From assembly GCF_026248685.1 (NCBI RefSeq), contig NZ_CP111036.1:186001-250000 (forward strand): DNA of 64,000 nucleotides. Reading direction: 5' to 3'. Both the position numbers and the translations under genes were made by a program. Positions within the stretch are counted from its first letter, which is position 1. Each line of letters starts with the position of its first letter. The notes beneath the pieces were generated by a model, which was not told the DNA's origin, ran no database searches, and was given only the letters and a program-made list of their open reading frames with translations. This document shows positions 51,506-60,604 of this stretch, piece by piece. Origin of the DNA: Haladaptatus caseinilyticus (GTDB lineage: Archaea > Halobacteriota > Halobacteria > Halobacteriales > Haladaptataceae).

Positions 51506-53302
51506 CTATTCGATGTAGTATAGGTCGAAACCACCGCCGGATTGCACCCGCGAAACGCCCCGCTGACTGTTCAGCGTTCGGAACCCTTTCCTCGGGAACC
51601 GGAGTCCCTTGTAGACCGTCAACTCGCGTTCCCTGGCGGCGTCGGTTACCGGCAAATAGTGTGGTTCCTCGAAGACGGTCGTGAGGCGTTTCGCGGTGAA
51701 ATTGTCCTCGGTCGCGTTCATATCGCTCCCATAAATCGGTTCGGCTCGCCAGTCAGCCGCTCTGCTCGCCTCGTAGCCCAAGATCGCGTCCGCATATCGC
51801 TCTCCCGGTGACCGAAGTCCGGTGAACAGGACGTCACCGCGATTCTCGAACGCCGTCTCGTAGCCCGCCATCCCCGATTCCGAGACTTGTCCGGACGGCT
51901 GGTACATGTACGGCGAGTGGAACACCGTCAGCAGCGAAAAGACGAGGAGGACGGCGAACAGTCCACCGGCGAACATCGAGACGAGGCTACCGTTCGGTAC
52001 CCTCGTCTCGATCGCATCGACACCGCGAGCGACTGCGACACCCCCGAGAATCGTCACGGGGACCATCATGAATCCCAGCACACGGAAATGGAACTGTCCC
52101 AGACTCGCCGCGAAAAACGCCCCAAACAGGAGTGTCAAGGGAATCATCCCGACCGCGACGTATTTCGTGAAAGCGCTGGTGTTCGTCCCTCGAACGCGGT
52201 CGAGCAGTCCGCCGAGCATGAAGAATCCCGCGAAGACGCTGAGAATCAGGCCGACGAGGAACAGTTTTACGAACAGCAATTTGATGCTTCCACCGAGTTG
52301 CGAGAGGCTTGCCGCCGCTTGCGTCGTATCGGTCGCCGCTGCCGGGTCGTCGAGCAGACTCGTGATGAGTGCCGTCACTGCCCCACCAGACCGTTCGTGA
52401 AACGGCGTCCAAAGCAAGAACACCGCCGCGAGGAACATCGTTTGGCCGTACAATGCGCGGTGGCGGGAGATGACGTGTCCGTTCCGGAACAGTCGGTAGA
52501 TGAACTGAACGACGACCACCCCGCCGAAAAGCAAGATGGCGTTCGCGGCCTGTTGTGGATGGACGAAAACGATGGCGACGGACGCCAACGCGAGCAGCGT
52601 TCCCGCCGACGAGCCGAGGAGCGGGAGTCGTCGCCCGTCCGTTGCTGTCACGTACTTCGCCAGCAGATAGATGACGAGCGGAAGGAACAGGATCGCTTGC
52701 GAGGTCGGGTGTGGCATGACGAAGACGCTGATGGCATTGATTGGGAGGAGCAGGAATCCGGCCAGCGCCGCGAACGTCACGGCGCGATCTTCGTTGACGA
52801 TGACGCGTACCGTCAACGGGACGAACAGCAGATAGACGAGGACGAACGCGGAAACCATCAGCAGGAGTGACCGACGGAGCGGTATTCCCGTTAATTCGCT
52901 AATGACGATTCCCACGGTGTGCGTTCCGGGATAGAGCAGCTCGTACGGTTCCATCCTCCCTGCAACGACGTCCTTCGCCCATCCCAGATGGGTCAATGCA
53001 TCGCCCGGCCCGTAGAAATGATACCCGCGAATCACCGGAAGTGACGCGATCGAGAGCGTTGCCGTCCCACTCAAAACCAGGCCAATCAACCGGTACCAAT
53101 CCGGGGACGACACTGCAACGCCAATTCCCGCCAGCAAAGCGATACCGACCCCGACCCAGAAGAGCAGAGGAGTTGCCCGATAAATCGACAGCTCGTACGC
53201 CTGCGCCGGTGATTCGTGTGCCATCCAAACACCCGCTGTGAGTGCCAAAAATCCGACGACGAGCACGCTCTTCTCCAGTCGGTGTGCAACAGTTCGTGCC
53301 AT
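51506..53302 (-). CDS. Multi-helix membrane protein, GT-C glycosyltransferase-like
   Basis: 598 residues with roughly 12-13 hydrophobic helices up to about residue 450 and a soluble extracytoplasmic C-terminal part. An early loop YHFYGPGDALTHLGWAKDVV contains an acidic residue in the place where GT-C enzymes bind metal and lipid-linked sugar, and PHPTSQAILFLPLVIYLLA follows. This topology fits a polyprenyl-phosphate-sugar-dependent transferase or a related polysaccharide membrane protein, but no signature confirms it. Starts 26 bp after a DUF354 stop, with the ATAACAAAG motif 31 bp before the ATG inside that gene. Confidence 0.75.
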   Translation of the reverse strand: MARTVAHRLEKSVLVVGFLALTAGVWMAHESPAQAYELSIYRATPLLFWVGVGIALLAGIGVAVSSPDWYRLIGLVLSGTATLSIASLPVIRGYHFYGPGDALTHLGWAKDVVAGRMEPYELLYPGTHTVGIVISELTGIPLRRSLLLMVSAFVLVYLLFVPLTVRVIVNEDRAVTFAALAGFLLLPINAISVFVMPHPTSQAILFLPLVIYLLAKYVTATDGRRLPLLGSSAGTLLALASVAIVFVHPQQAANAILLFGGVVVVQFIYRLFRNGHVISRHRALYGQTMFLAAVFLLWTPFHERSGGAVTALITSLLDDPAAATDTTQAAASLSQLGGSIKLLFVKLFLVGLILSVFAGFFMLGGLLDRVRGTNTSAFTKYVAVGMIPLTLLFGAFFAASLGQFHFRVLGFMMVPVTILGGVAVARGVDAIETRVPNGSLVSMFAGGLFAVLLVFSLLTVFHSPYMYQPSGQVSESGMAGYETAFENRGDVLFTGLRSPGERYADAILGYEASRAADWRAEPIYGSDMNATEDNFTAKRLTTVFEEPHYLPVTDAARERELTVYKGLRFPRKGFRTLNSQRGVSRVQSGGGFDLYYIE

Positions 53303-53327
53303 TCGCTCGTTTCCCGCGTCGGCCGGT

Positions 53328-54380
53328 TCACCCTTTGTTATGGACTTCCTGTCTGCGTCCAGTTCGGACGAGTACGTCTGTCACGTAATCAACGACGTCG
53401 ATCTTGTCCTCGATGAGACGATCTCGCCGTCGCGCGAAGGTTTCGGGGTCCGCATCCCTGACGAGATATTTGGCCCGTTCCACTGCATCGCGGTCGTCCG
53501 CGGTCGAATAGAGCAGTCCGTACTCGGCCAGTTCGAGGAAGTTGGTCATATCGTTCTCCCCGGCGAACGACTGCGCTCGCACTGCGGGGGTTCCGAGGAC
53601 TGCGGCCTCCGTCGCCATCGTCGCCGAATCACCGACGTACAGGTCGGCGAAAGCGAGCAAATCGTGTACGAGATGCGGTGGTACCGGCAGTCGATACTCC
53701 GCGAACTCCTCCGGAAGCGACGACTCGCTCGTAACGTACACGTCACCATGGTTGGAAAGAAACGAAACGAGATCGCGTTTTGCCTCCCGCGAGAACCCGT
53801 TCTGGCCCACATCGTGCAGGGCCGACCACTGCCGAAACCGGATGAGGAAATACGGTTCGTCGGGAGTTACGCCGTATTCCCGTAGTCGGTCGGGGTTCGG
53901 AGCAAACCGGTCCGGGTGGAGGTACGCGAGTTCGTGGTAGCCGTCGTATCGGACGTGATTCGAACCGAAATCGTCACGAAATCGACGAGGAGTACAGACG
54001 ACGTGTGCCAGCGGCGTCGTCAGCCGGTGTGACTGTGCACCCTCGTTGTCGATCCAGACGACGCTCCGTGCACCGACCAACGGGGCGACGTGCGACACCG
54101 CAACCCCGCCGATCGCGGTCATAACGTCCGGACGGATTCGCATCGTTTCGTGGAGCAGGCGCGCTTCGTAGGTCGCTTGCACCCGGGCCAGCCCGGAGAG
54201 GGAGTTCGCCTTTCCGGCGAGGACGGTGTGCTCGATGTCGTAGTGATCGAGCAGGACGAGCGCGATGTCCTTGTCCCGAGCGAAGACGTGAACGTCGTGG
54301 TCATCTTCCTCCAACGCTTTAATGACGTGACGGAAGAAGTGGACGTGCGCCGGGTGCTGAATGGTGATGACGACTTTCAT
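53328..54380 (-). CDS. DUF354-family glycosyltransferase-like protein (copy A)
   Basis: 350 residues. N-terminus MKVVITIQHPAHVHFFRHVI then ALEEDDHDVHVFARDKDIAL, later AIGGVAVSHVAPLVGARSVV, HELAYLHPDRFAPNPDRLRE and FADLYVGDSATMATEAAVLG then TPAVRAQSF, the GT-B-like layout of DUF354 (PF04007). The family resembles UDP-sugar-binding transferases but lacks a tested function. Overlaps the GT4 stop by one base. A diverged paralogue is at 55453. Confidence 0.85.
   Translation of the reverse strand: MKVVITIQHPAHVHFFRHVIKALEEDDHDVHVFARDKDIALVLLDHYDIEHTVLAGKANSLSGLARVQATYEARLLHETMRIRPDVMTAIGGVAVSHVAPLVGARSVVWIDNEGAQSHRLTTPLAHVVCTPRRFRDDFGSNHVRYDGYHELAYLHPDRFAPNPDRLREYGVTPDEPYFLIRFRQWSALHDVGQNGFSREAKRDLVSFLSNHGDVYVTSESSLPEEFAEYRLPVPPHLVHDLLAFADLYVGDSATMATEAAVLGTPAVRAQSFAGENDMTNFLELAEYGLLYSTADDRDAVERAKYLVRDADPETFARRRDRLIEDKIDVVDYVTDVLVRTGRRQEVHNKG
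53333..53341 (-). promoter_or_regulatory. ATAACAAAG motif before the GT-C-like gene
   Basis: Lies inside the last codons of DUF354 copy A, ending 31 bp upstream of the ATG at 53302. Confidence 0.5.
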
Positions 54381-55456
54381 CAGAGGACGGTTTCGTACAC
54401 GCCGCGGATTCGTTCGCCCATTCGTCCGAGACTGATGTCACGGACGTTTTCACGGCCGTTCGACCGTCGAGGATCCGAAAGTACGTCAACCAGTCCGGCC
54501 ACGAGTTCGGCGTCCGAGACACAGACTCGCGAAGGTGAAACCGCCGACAAACGGTCCCGGACGTCGCCGACGTCGGTCGTGACGACCGGCAGGTTACAGG
54601 CCATCGCCTCCTTGACGGAGTTCGGCGACCCCTCGCTTTTCGAGGGGAGCAAGAGAACGTCCGCGGCGTTGTAGTAGTTCGCCATCTCCTCGTGTGGAAC
54701 GCCGAAAACGCTCTGGAGTTCGACCGTCCCTTCGATGCGTTCCGCGGCCGCGGCGACGACTCGCTCCGCTCGTGGGAAGTCCTTCACGTCCCGAGTCGGG
54801 GGGTACGGAAACAGCACGTGTTTGGCATCCTGTCGCCATCCGACCTCGTTGCGTGCATCCGATTTCGACATCGGCGCGAACCGGGTCAGGTTGATACCGT
54901 GGGGGATGACGTGGCAGTCGCAGTCGAGTTCGCCAGCCATCTCGTCGGACATCACGATAACCGCATCACAGTGGCGGGCACAGCGTTTGCTCAGCCAGCC
55001 ATACTCGCCGAGGAGGTCCGACCCCCACAGCGAAAGGACGACTGGCAAACGAGGTTGAGCGAGCGCCATCGGCGCTGTCAACCCGTAATTCGCGTGAATG
55101 AGATCGTATTCCCCGAGCGAATTTCGGAAGACGGTCGGGAAAAAGCGCAAGTAGTCGCTCGGTGACCGCTGCGTAACCGACTCGTCATAGGCACGGTGCA
55201 TTCCTGGCGGCGAGAGCGTCTCCCCGCGAACGCCGTGCTCACCGAGAACGCGAATTTGCTCGTTGAAAAAGCGGGCATCGGCATTCGTCACGAGGTTTAG
55301 CACTCGTAGCGAAGATTCGGTGCTGGTGCTCGATTGAATAACTCCCCTCGTCACAGTGTCCTGAGACTCGCCCGAGAACGGCTTTGTTATCCACCGCTTT
55401 ATCGAACGTTCCAGCGCGACAGGGCGGTCGTACCGATGGGATGGGTCCCCCCTCAT
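54380..55456 (-). CDS. Glycosyltransferase family 4
   Basis: 358 residues from ATG 55456, which overlaps the upstream stop by 4 bp (ATGA). GT4 marks: NEQIRVLGEHGVRGETLSPP, VVLSLWGSDLLGEYGWLSKR, CHVIPHGINLTRFAPMSKSD, VLLLPSKSEGSPNSVKEAMA then CNLPVVTTDVGDVRDRL, with the retaining-GT4 E-x7-E region in SKSEGSPNSVKEA. The first 34 residues do not look like GT4, and a GTG at 55354 lies 28 bp after the ATAACAAAG motif, so a second, shorter product from an internal promoter is possible. Confidence 0.9.
   Translation of the reverse strand: MRGDPSHRYDRPVALERSIKRWITKPFSGESQDTVTRGVIQSSTSTESSLRVLNLVTNADARFFNEQIRVLGEHGVRGETLSPPGMHRAYDESVTQRSPSDYLRFFPTVFRNSLGEYDLIHANYGLTAPMALAQPRLPVVLSLWGSDLLGEYGWLSKRCARHCDAVIVMSDEMAGELDCDCHVIPHGINLTRFAPMSKSDARNEVGWRQDAKHVLFPYPPTRDVKDFPRAERVVAAAAERIEGTVELQSVFGVPHEEMANYYNAADVLLLPSKSEGSPNSVKEAMACNLPVVTTDVGDVRDRLSAVSPSRVCVSDAELVAGLVDVLSDPRRSNGRENVRDISLGRMGERIRGVYETVL
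55382..55390 (-). promoter_or_regulatory. ATAACAAAG motif within the 5' part of the GT4 frame
   Basis: Ends 28 bp upstream of GTG 55354, matching the spacing before other starts, which supports the shorter GT4 start. Confidence 0.5.
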
Positions 55457-56526
55457 CGTCTCGAAACCGCCACCGTCCGCTCTATCGGTTTCGCCGTCGG
55501 AACGGCTTTCGTGGCAACGTCTACGATAACGTCGGTCAGATTCACCTTGTCCGCGAGGTACGCGTCCCGTTTCTCACACAGCCGTTCTTTCGCGGAATCG
55601 TCCGCGAGAATCGTCAGCGATTTTGCCAGCACGTCCTCGAAATCGCGGAAGTTGTGGATGAGCCCTTCGCGTTCGAGTTCGAGGAAGTTTCCCATGTCCG
55701 ATTCGCCGACGAACGAGTTCGACCGAATCGCGGGCGTTCCGAGCAATGCGGCCTCCGTGACCATCGTCTGTGTATCCGCAACCAACAGGGACGCTTCCGC
55801 CAGCGCGTCGTGAAGCAGTGCCGGATGGAGGTCGAACGACCGGGCGTCGCCGGGTGCCGGATTACCCCCTTCGTCCGAGACGAACACCGTCGCCTGTTCG
55901 GAGAGCGCGGAGATGAGCTGCCGTCGTTTCGCGGGCGAGAATCCGGAATGCCCCACGTCGTGGTGTGACCCGAATGCGTTGAACCGGACGATGACGAACT
56001 CCTCGTCCGGCCCGACGCCGAGTCGATTCCGGATGATCGGGTCGGGGTCGTACACCTCGGGATGAAGATACGCGAGTTCCTTGAAACCGCGGAACTCGTA
56101 ATGTTTCTCGCCGAGATCCTTGCCGAACGTGTGTGGCGTGAGGAACGTATCCACGAACGGGCGGGCGACGACGTGGTCGATGGTCGTCGGTTCGGAATCC
56201 GCCACGACGACGACCGGGGTTCGTGTGAACGCTCCGGCGTGGGCCGCGTACGACCCGACACCGAAGATGAGGTCCGGACGATATCGACGGGCACGCCGGA
56301 AGATTTCGAAGTACTGTTCGGGCAGTTCGCGGAACAACGAGAACTTCGTCGTCTCACACTTCCCGTAGATTTCGTGTGGCAAGTCGTAATACTCCAGTAG
56401 GGCGCGAGTACAGCCGTAATCGCGCCCGAGGATGAACACGTCGTGTCCACGCTCGCGCAGGGTTTCCACCGCGTGTCGATAGAGGTGGACGTGCGCGGGC
56501 GTGTTGGTGAAAAATAGGTACTTCAT
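55453..56526 (-). CDS. DUF354-family glycosyltransferase-like protein (copy B)
   Basis: 357 residues from ATG 56526 (MKYLFFTNTPAHVHLYRHAV). Same layout as copy A: RPDLIFGVGSYAAHAGAFTR, FKELAYLHPEVYDPDPIIRN, VRFNAFGSHHDVGHSGFSPA and ASLLVADTQTMVTEAALLGT then PAIRSNSFVGESDMGNFLEL. Moderately diverged from copy A, so an old duplication around the GT4 gene. Overlaps neighbours on both sides by 4 bp, so firmly operonic. Possible function is sugar transfer or processing of a UDP-sugar. Confidence 0.85.
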   Translation of the reverse strand: MKYLFFTNTPAHVHLYRHAVETLRERGHDVFILGRDYGCTRALLEYYDLPHEIYGKCETTKFSLFRELPEQYFEIFRRARRYRPDLIFGVGSYAAHAGAFTRTPVVVVADSEPTTIDHVVARPFVDTFLTPHTFGKDLGEKHYEFRGFKELAYLHPEVYDPDPIIRNRLGVGPDEEFVIVRFNAFGSHHDVGHSGFSPAKRRQLISALSEQATVFVSDEGGNPAPGDARSFDLHPALLHDALAEASLLVADTQTMVTEAALLGTPAIRSNSFVGESDMGNFLELEREGLIHNFRDFEDVLAKSLTILADDSAKERLCEKRDAYLADKVNLTDVIVDVATKAVPTAKPIERTVAVSRR

Positions 56527-57596
56527 CCCCTGACAAACTGGTATGCTCGTTTTGCGACGTCCATCGTTCTGCCACTCGATTCCACCAGATAGTACGGAAC
56601 GAGGTCGGCACCGAACTTGGCTTTGTATCGGCAGAGCCGTTCCGTGTTCGCCCCCATCAGGTCGTAGGTAGTCACCGATTCGACCGGCGACCCTGAGACG
56701 ATATCCTCGATGATGTGCCAATGGACGAGACTGTTCACGCTCGTCCCTTCGTAGACAGCCCGTGCACCACCCTGCCAGAAGTACGCCGCGTCGTTGGAGT
56801 AGAGCGCCGTGATGCCACTCAAATAGTTCCCCGACGAGTCGCGGGCGACGTACGTCTGGGCGTGGTCGTCGAGTCCTTCCCAGAGGTCACGGACGTACTC
56901 CCACGACAGGCCGAGGGTTTCGTTCTGTTCATCGTAGCGTGCGACGGTATCCCTGTACACCTCACGCGCGCCCTCGATTCCCTCGCGTGAAACGGTAACC
57001 TCCAGTTCTTCCGCGTCCCGAATCTCCCGTCGAAGGCTCTTGCTGAACGACTTTTTCACCGCATCCGGCGTCGTCGATTCGAGGTTCAAGTGGTATGTGA
57101 AGTACGGTTCGACATCGAGATTCCCCCAAACGTACGGTCGCGGGTCCCCGTAGGCAGTGCCACAGAGCATGCGGAACAGGGTCAATCCCGACTCCATCTG
57201 TTCGCCCACACGCCGTGCAACCGGAGAATCGAACCCGACCTGAGCGAGCTGCTCGGTGTAGTCGGCTCGGATCCGGTCGAGGACGGTTTCGGTGAACTCC
57301 CGGTTTACTTTTTCCTGCTTTCGTCGTTTCGGACTCGTCGGCATCAAAATCGGCCCGAGTCGCGGTATCGCTAACCCCGGTGGTGGCGAGAGCGCTGCCG
57401 TCCCGAGCGGTCCGTTTCGGACGACGACCGGAAGCAGGGCGATCGCTTGCTGTCCTTTGAATCCCCCATACAGGCGAAGCTCCCCTACCGTATGGCGCTC
57501 GATGACGGCGAGCGCTTCGGGGAGGTGAAACACCTCAAACCCGTTCGAGGGGAGTTCGTTTTCCCATTCTTCGAGGTCTAGACGTTCGACTCTCAT
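56523..57596 (-). CDS. FemAB/BioF2-like GNAT-fold transferase
   Basis: 357 residues. Central and C-terminal segments (SKSLRREIRDAEELEVTVSR, AYFWQGGARAVYEGTSVNSL then VHWHIIEDI and TTYDLMGANTERLCRYKAKF) match the double-GNAT fold of FemAB/BioF2-like proteins (PF13480), which use aminoacyl-tRNA or acyl donors to modify amino groups. In glycan clusters such proteins often acylate or aminoacylate an amino sugar. Motif ATAACAAAG is 32 bp before the ATG, after an 89-bp gap. Confidence 0.82.
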   Translation of the reverse strand: MRVERLDLEEWENELPSNGFEVFHLPEALAVIERHTVGELRLYGGFKGQQAIALLPVVVRNGPLGTAALSPPPGLAIPRLGPILMPTSPKRRKQEKVNREFTETVLDRIRADYTEQLAQVGFDSPVARRVGEQMESGLTLFRMLCGTAYGDPRPYVWGNLDVEPYFTYHLNLESTTPDAVKKSFSKSLRREIRDAEELEVTVSREGIEGAREVYRDTVARYDEQNETLGLSWEYVRDLWEGLDDHAQTYVARDSSGNYLSGITALYSNDAAYFWQGGARAVYEGTSVNSLVHWHIIEDIVSGSPVESVTTYDLMGANTERLCRYKAKFGADLVPYYLVESSGRTMDVAKRAYQFVRG

Positions 57597-57627
57597 TCGT
57601 CTCGCCAGTCGATAGTGCTGGTTTTCA

Positions 57628-57636
57628 CTTTGTTAT
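57628..57636 (-). promoter_or_regulatory. ATAACAAAG motif before the FemAB-like gene
   Basis: In the only real gap of the 53-64 kb cluster, ending 32 bp upstream of the ATG at 57596. Confidence 0.55.
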
Positions 57637-57685
57637 CCCCTGCCTGTCTCGAAAAAGAGAGACCCAACCCCGAAGCAGGGAGTGG

Positions 57686-58579
57686 CTACGACCCGTGCAG
57701 GCCCGCCGTGCCGGTCGGTGTACGCGACGGAGTCGCAATCCTATCGACGAGGTCACCCGGCGGGCCGACCCAGGCACCACGTTCCAATGCGCCCTCGATG
57801 AGCTGGCGATAGAGTCGGCGATGACCGGGGTACTCAGCCGCGAACATTCGGGGATGCCAAAGAGCCGTCATGACCGCATCGTTTTCCGCGGCTTCGTCCA
57901 GCAGTTCTTCGCACCGTTCCCACGCTCGATCGAAATCGGTTCCCGGGTTCGGCACTGCGATGTCCATCATCGTCAACGGGAAGACGAGGAAATCGTCGTC
58001 GAAGGGTCGTTTCACCTCGTAGCCATGCTGGAAGCCACATTCGCTGCTCGACCCGAGCGTCGCGTCGTAGTCGAGTCCGATATCGCGGTGGTGGCTCCAC
58101 GTCGAGTCGCCACGGTTGAGATGATGCTGACGACCGCCGCGAATCGTATGTCCCAACGCGGCTTCGAGCGCGGCTTTCTGCTCGCGGAGCGCCTCCGGGT
58201 CGTCGTAGGAGTCATACGATCCGTGAAGTCCGATTTCCCACCCTCCGTCGTCCAACTCGTGAAGCACGTCCAGAATGTCGGTGTCGAACAGGTCGTACCG
58301 ACCGAGATGCTCTATCCAGTAGCGTGGAGTGAGCCACTCGTTCGGCCGTTTCTGGAAAATCGACTCCTCTTGCAGGAAGTAGAACGCGGACCGAACGCCC
58401 AACGAATCTTCGAGGTCCATGATCTCCTCGAACTGCCACCACGGGTTGACGCCCGGCAGGAGCGCACCGAGGTGTCGAGGGTTTTTATCGGCGATCGCGT
58501 AATAGGGTGCCTGTAATCCCTTGTACGGTCGGTCAACGTCGTGTGTCAAACAGAGTTCGAACTCATATTCCGGTAGCAT
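57686..58579 (-). CDS. Polysaccharide deacetylase-like protein
   Basis: 297 residues from ATG 58579 (MLPEYEFELCLTHDVDRPYK), overlapping the 2-epimerase 3' end by 17 bp. NodB-type metal sites: LTHDVDRPYK (Asp pair) and WEIGLHGSYDSYDDPEALRE (HxxxxY/D variant), then LWHPRMFAAEYPGHRRLY at the end. Distantly related to the 46764 enzyme. Probably acts on a lipid-linked or polymer amino sugar, but the intracellular form (no signal) suggests a precursor. Confidence 0.82.
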   Translation of the reverse strand: MLPEYEFELCLTHDVDRPYKGLQAPYYAIADKNPRHLGALLPGVNPWWQFEEIMDLEDSLGVRSAFYFLQEESIFQKRPNEWLTPRYWIEHLGRYDLFDTDILDVLHELDDGGWEIGLHGSYDSYDDPEALREQKAALEAALGHTIRGGRQHHLNRGDSTWSHHRDIGLDYDATLGSSSECGFQHGYEVKRPFDDDFLVFPLTMMDIAVPNPGTDFDRAWERCEELLDEAAENDAVMTALWHPRMFAAEYPGHRRLYRQLIEGALERGAWVGPPGDLVDRIATPSRTPTGTAGLHGS

Positions 58580-59624
58580 CTTCGAGCACCTCCACGATCG
58601 TTTCTGCCGCGTTCCCATCGCCGTACGGCGTGGGCTTCTCCTCGGGTTTCGTCGTCGTTCGCATCGCGCGCCGGATCGCATCCCCGTCAGCACCGACTAG
58701 CGTGTTCCAGTCGCTTTCGACCGTCTCCACCCACTCGGTTTTCTCGCGGAGGGTGACACATGGAGTATCGAGGAAGAAGGCCTCCTTCTGGACACCACCG
58801 GAATCCGTTGCCACGACCGCCGCCGAATCCAGTAGGGCGACGAACTGCCGGTAGCCGACGGGGTCGGTCAGGGTCAGTTCGCGGTCCGCGCGTTCGTACA
58901 GGCCGAACTCTTCGAGACAGCCGACCGTTCGCGGATGGGCCGGAAGGACGACCCGTCGCGGGTCGTCCGCCAGCGCATCGACGATCGCTTCGAGTCGGTC
59001 CGGGTCGTCGGTGTTCGTGTCCCGGTGAACCGTCGCGAGGACGAACTCCTCATCCACTACGCCGAAATCCGAGAGAACGCTTTTGTCCGCCCGTTCCCGT
59101 GCCCACAGGAGGGCATCGTAGCCCACGTCGCCCGTGAAATGAACCCCATCCGTGATACCCTCGGATTCGAGGTTTTCCATCGCATCGAGCGAGGGTGCGA
59201 GCAGGAGATCACCGGCGTGGTCGGTGAGCACACGGTTGGTTTCTTCCGGGATGGGGCTCCCACTCCGCATTCCAGCCTCGACGTGTGCAAGTGGCGGAGT
59301 CATCTTCGACGTCGCGATGGCTGCCGCGAGCGTCGAGTTGGTGTCGCCGTACACCAGCACTACGTCCGGGGTTTCGTCTTCGATTCGCGCTTCGAGTCCG
59401 GCGAGCATCTCGGCGGTTTGCCGTCCGTGAGTGTTCGACCCGACGCCGAGATTGTAGTCCGGGCGTGGAATCGACAGTTCTTCGAAAAACACCTCGGACA
59501 TCTCTTCATCGTAATGTTGGCCGGTGTGGACGAGCACTTCTTCGTGGCTGTCCCTGAGCACCCGCGAGACTGCCGCGGCCTTCACGAACTGTGGACGTGC
59601 ACCGACGACGGTCAGGACCTTCAT
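58563..59624 (-). CDS. wecB: UDP-N-acetylglucosamine 2-epimerase (non-hydrolysing), WecB/WbpI-like
   Basis: 353 residues. Marks: VGARPQFVKAAAVSRVLRDS, HTGQHYDEEMSEVFF, VYGDTNSTLAA, HVEAGMRSGSPIPEETNR, ATVHRDTNTDDPDRLEAIV and TDSGGVQKEAFFLDTPCVTL. Interconverts UDP-GlcNAc and UDP-ManNAc, or, if WbpI-like, acts on the diacetamido-uronic sugar made by the genes just upstream. Overlaps the GT2 stop by 4 bp. Confidence 0.93.
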   Translation of the reverse strand: MKVLTVVGARPQFVKAAAVSRVLRDSHEEVLVHTGQHYDEEMSEVFFEELSIPRPDYNLGVGSNTHGRQTAEMLAGLEARIEDETPDVVLVYGDTNSTLAAAIATSKMTPPLAHVEAGMRSGSPIPEETNRVLTDHAGDLLLAPSLDAMENLESEGITDGVHFTGDVGYDALLWARERADKSVLSDFGVVDEEFVLATVHRDTNTDDPDRLEAIVDALADDPRRVVLPAHPRTVGCLEEFGLYERADRELTLTDPVGYRQFVALLDSAAVVATDSGGVQKEAFFLDTPCVTLREKTEWVETVESDWNTLVGADGDAIRRAMRTTTKPEEKPTPYGDGNAAETIVEVLEDATGI

Positions 59625-60604
59625 TCGTCAGTCACCTCCCATTCGTCACGTATCTCCAGCTCTTCGTTCGCCTGCCTATCGAAGGTCATGGCAAGAACGA
59701 GGCAGAGGCCACCGAGGAGCGTCGCCGAAAGGCCATCGCTCGTTTCACGACGGTTTCGAAGCACGGTGAGCAGGCCCGCACCCGTTCCCACTGCGCCGAG
59801 TCCGTACAGGAATGCGAGCGGGTGGAAATCCCGAACGAGGTATTTTGCTTTCAGTCGCCAGAGAAAGCCCCACAATAGTAGTCCCGAAAGTTTCGGGACG
59901 AACGTCGAGTAGCGAATCGTGCTCTGTTCGTCACCGTACACCGCAGGCATGGTCACGTCGGCGACCCGCATGTCGTGGACGTTCAGACGAACCAGCAGCG
60001 CGTTTGCGAAGCCGTAATCGTCGTATACGTCCTCGATGGCTAGCTCCGACAGCGCTCGTTCGGAAATCGCGGTGTAGCCGTTTTGGGGATCCACCATTCC
60101 CCAATAGCCACTGGCGACCTTCGTGAGGAAGGTGAGGAGCCAGTTGCCGAAACTCCGCCACGCCGACATTCCTTCGCGGAATCCCGGCGTCGAAAGGCGA
60201 TTCCCTTTCGTGTAGTCGGCACGCCCATCGACGATCGGTTGAATGACACGGGCTAGCATTTCGGGCTCCATCTGGCCGTCCCCGGCCATGACTGCCGTCA
60301 CGTCGATATCTTCCTCACGAGCGCGACAGTAGCCGGTTTTGATGGCCGCACCGACGCCCCGATTCTCCGAATGTCGAATCGGGACGACGCGTTGGTCGAA
60401 CGCGGTATCCGTCTCACCGCCGTCCGTAATCGGGACAGTTCGTCCGGCGTGCGCACGAATTTCCTCCCACGTTCCGTCCGTCGAACAGTCGTCTATGGCA
60501 TACACTCTATCGACGAAATCCGGGACGGTATCGATGACGCGCCCGACGAGTCCCTCCTCGTTGTACGCCGGAATGACGACGGCGACGGTATTTCCCTCGT
60601 ACAT
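59621..60604 (-). CDS. Glycosyltransferase family 2 with C-terminal membrane helices (DPMS/AglJ-like)
   Basis: 327 residues. GT2 marks: VAVVIPAYNEEGLVGRVIDT, YAIDDCSTDGTWEEI and the DxD-type AVMAGDGQMEPEMLAR, then FGNWLLTFLTKVASGYWGMV. Two C-terminal helices (PLAFLYGLGAVGTGAGLLTV, SATLLGGLCLVLAMTF) as in haloarchaeal enzymes that charge dolichol phosphate with a sugar. Probably loads the first sugar onto the lipid carrier. Starts at the base after the dehydrogenase stop. Confidence 0.9.
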   Translation of the reverse strand: MYEGNTVAVVIPAYNEEGLVGRVIDTVPDFVDRVYAIDDCSTDGTWEEIRAHAGRTVPITDGGETDTAFDQRVVPIRHSENRGVGAAIKTGYCRAREEDIDVTAVMAGDGQMEPEMLARVIQPIVDGRADYTKGNRLSTPGFREGMSAWRSFGNWLLTFLTKVASGYWGMVDPQNGYTAISERALSELAIEDVYDDYGFANALLVRLNVHDMRVADVTMPAVYGDEQSTIRYSTFVPKLSGLLLWGFLWRLKAKYLVRDFHPLAFLYGLGAVGTGAGLLTVLRNRRETSDGLSATLLGGLCLVLAMTFDRQANEELEIRDEWEVTDE

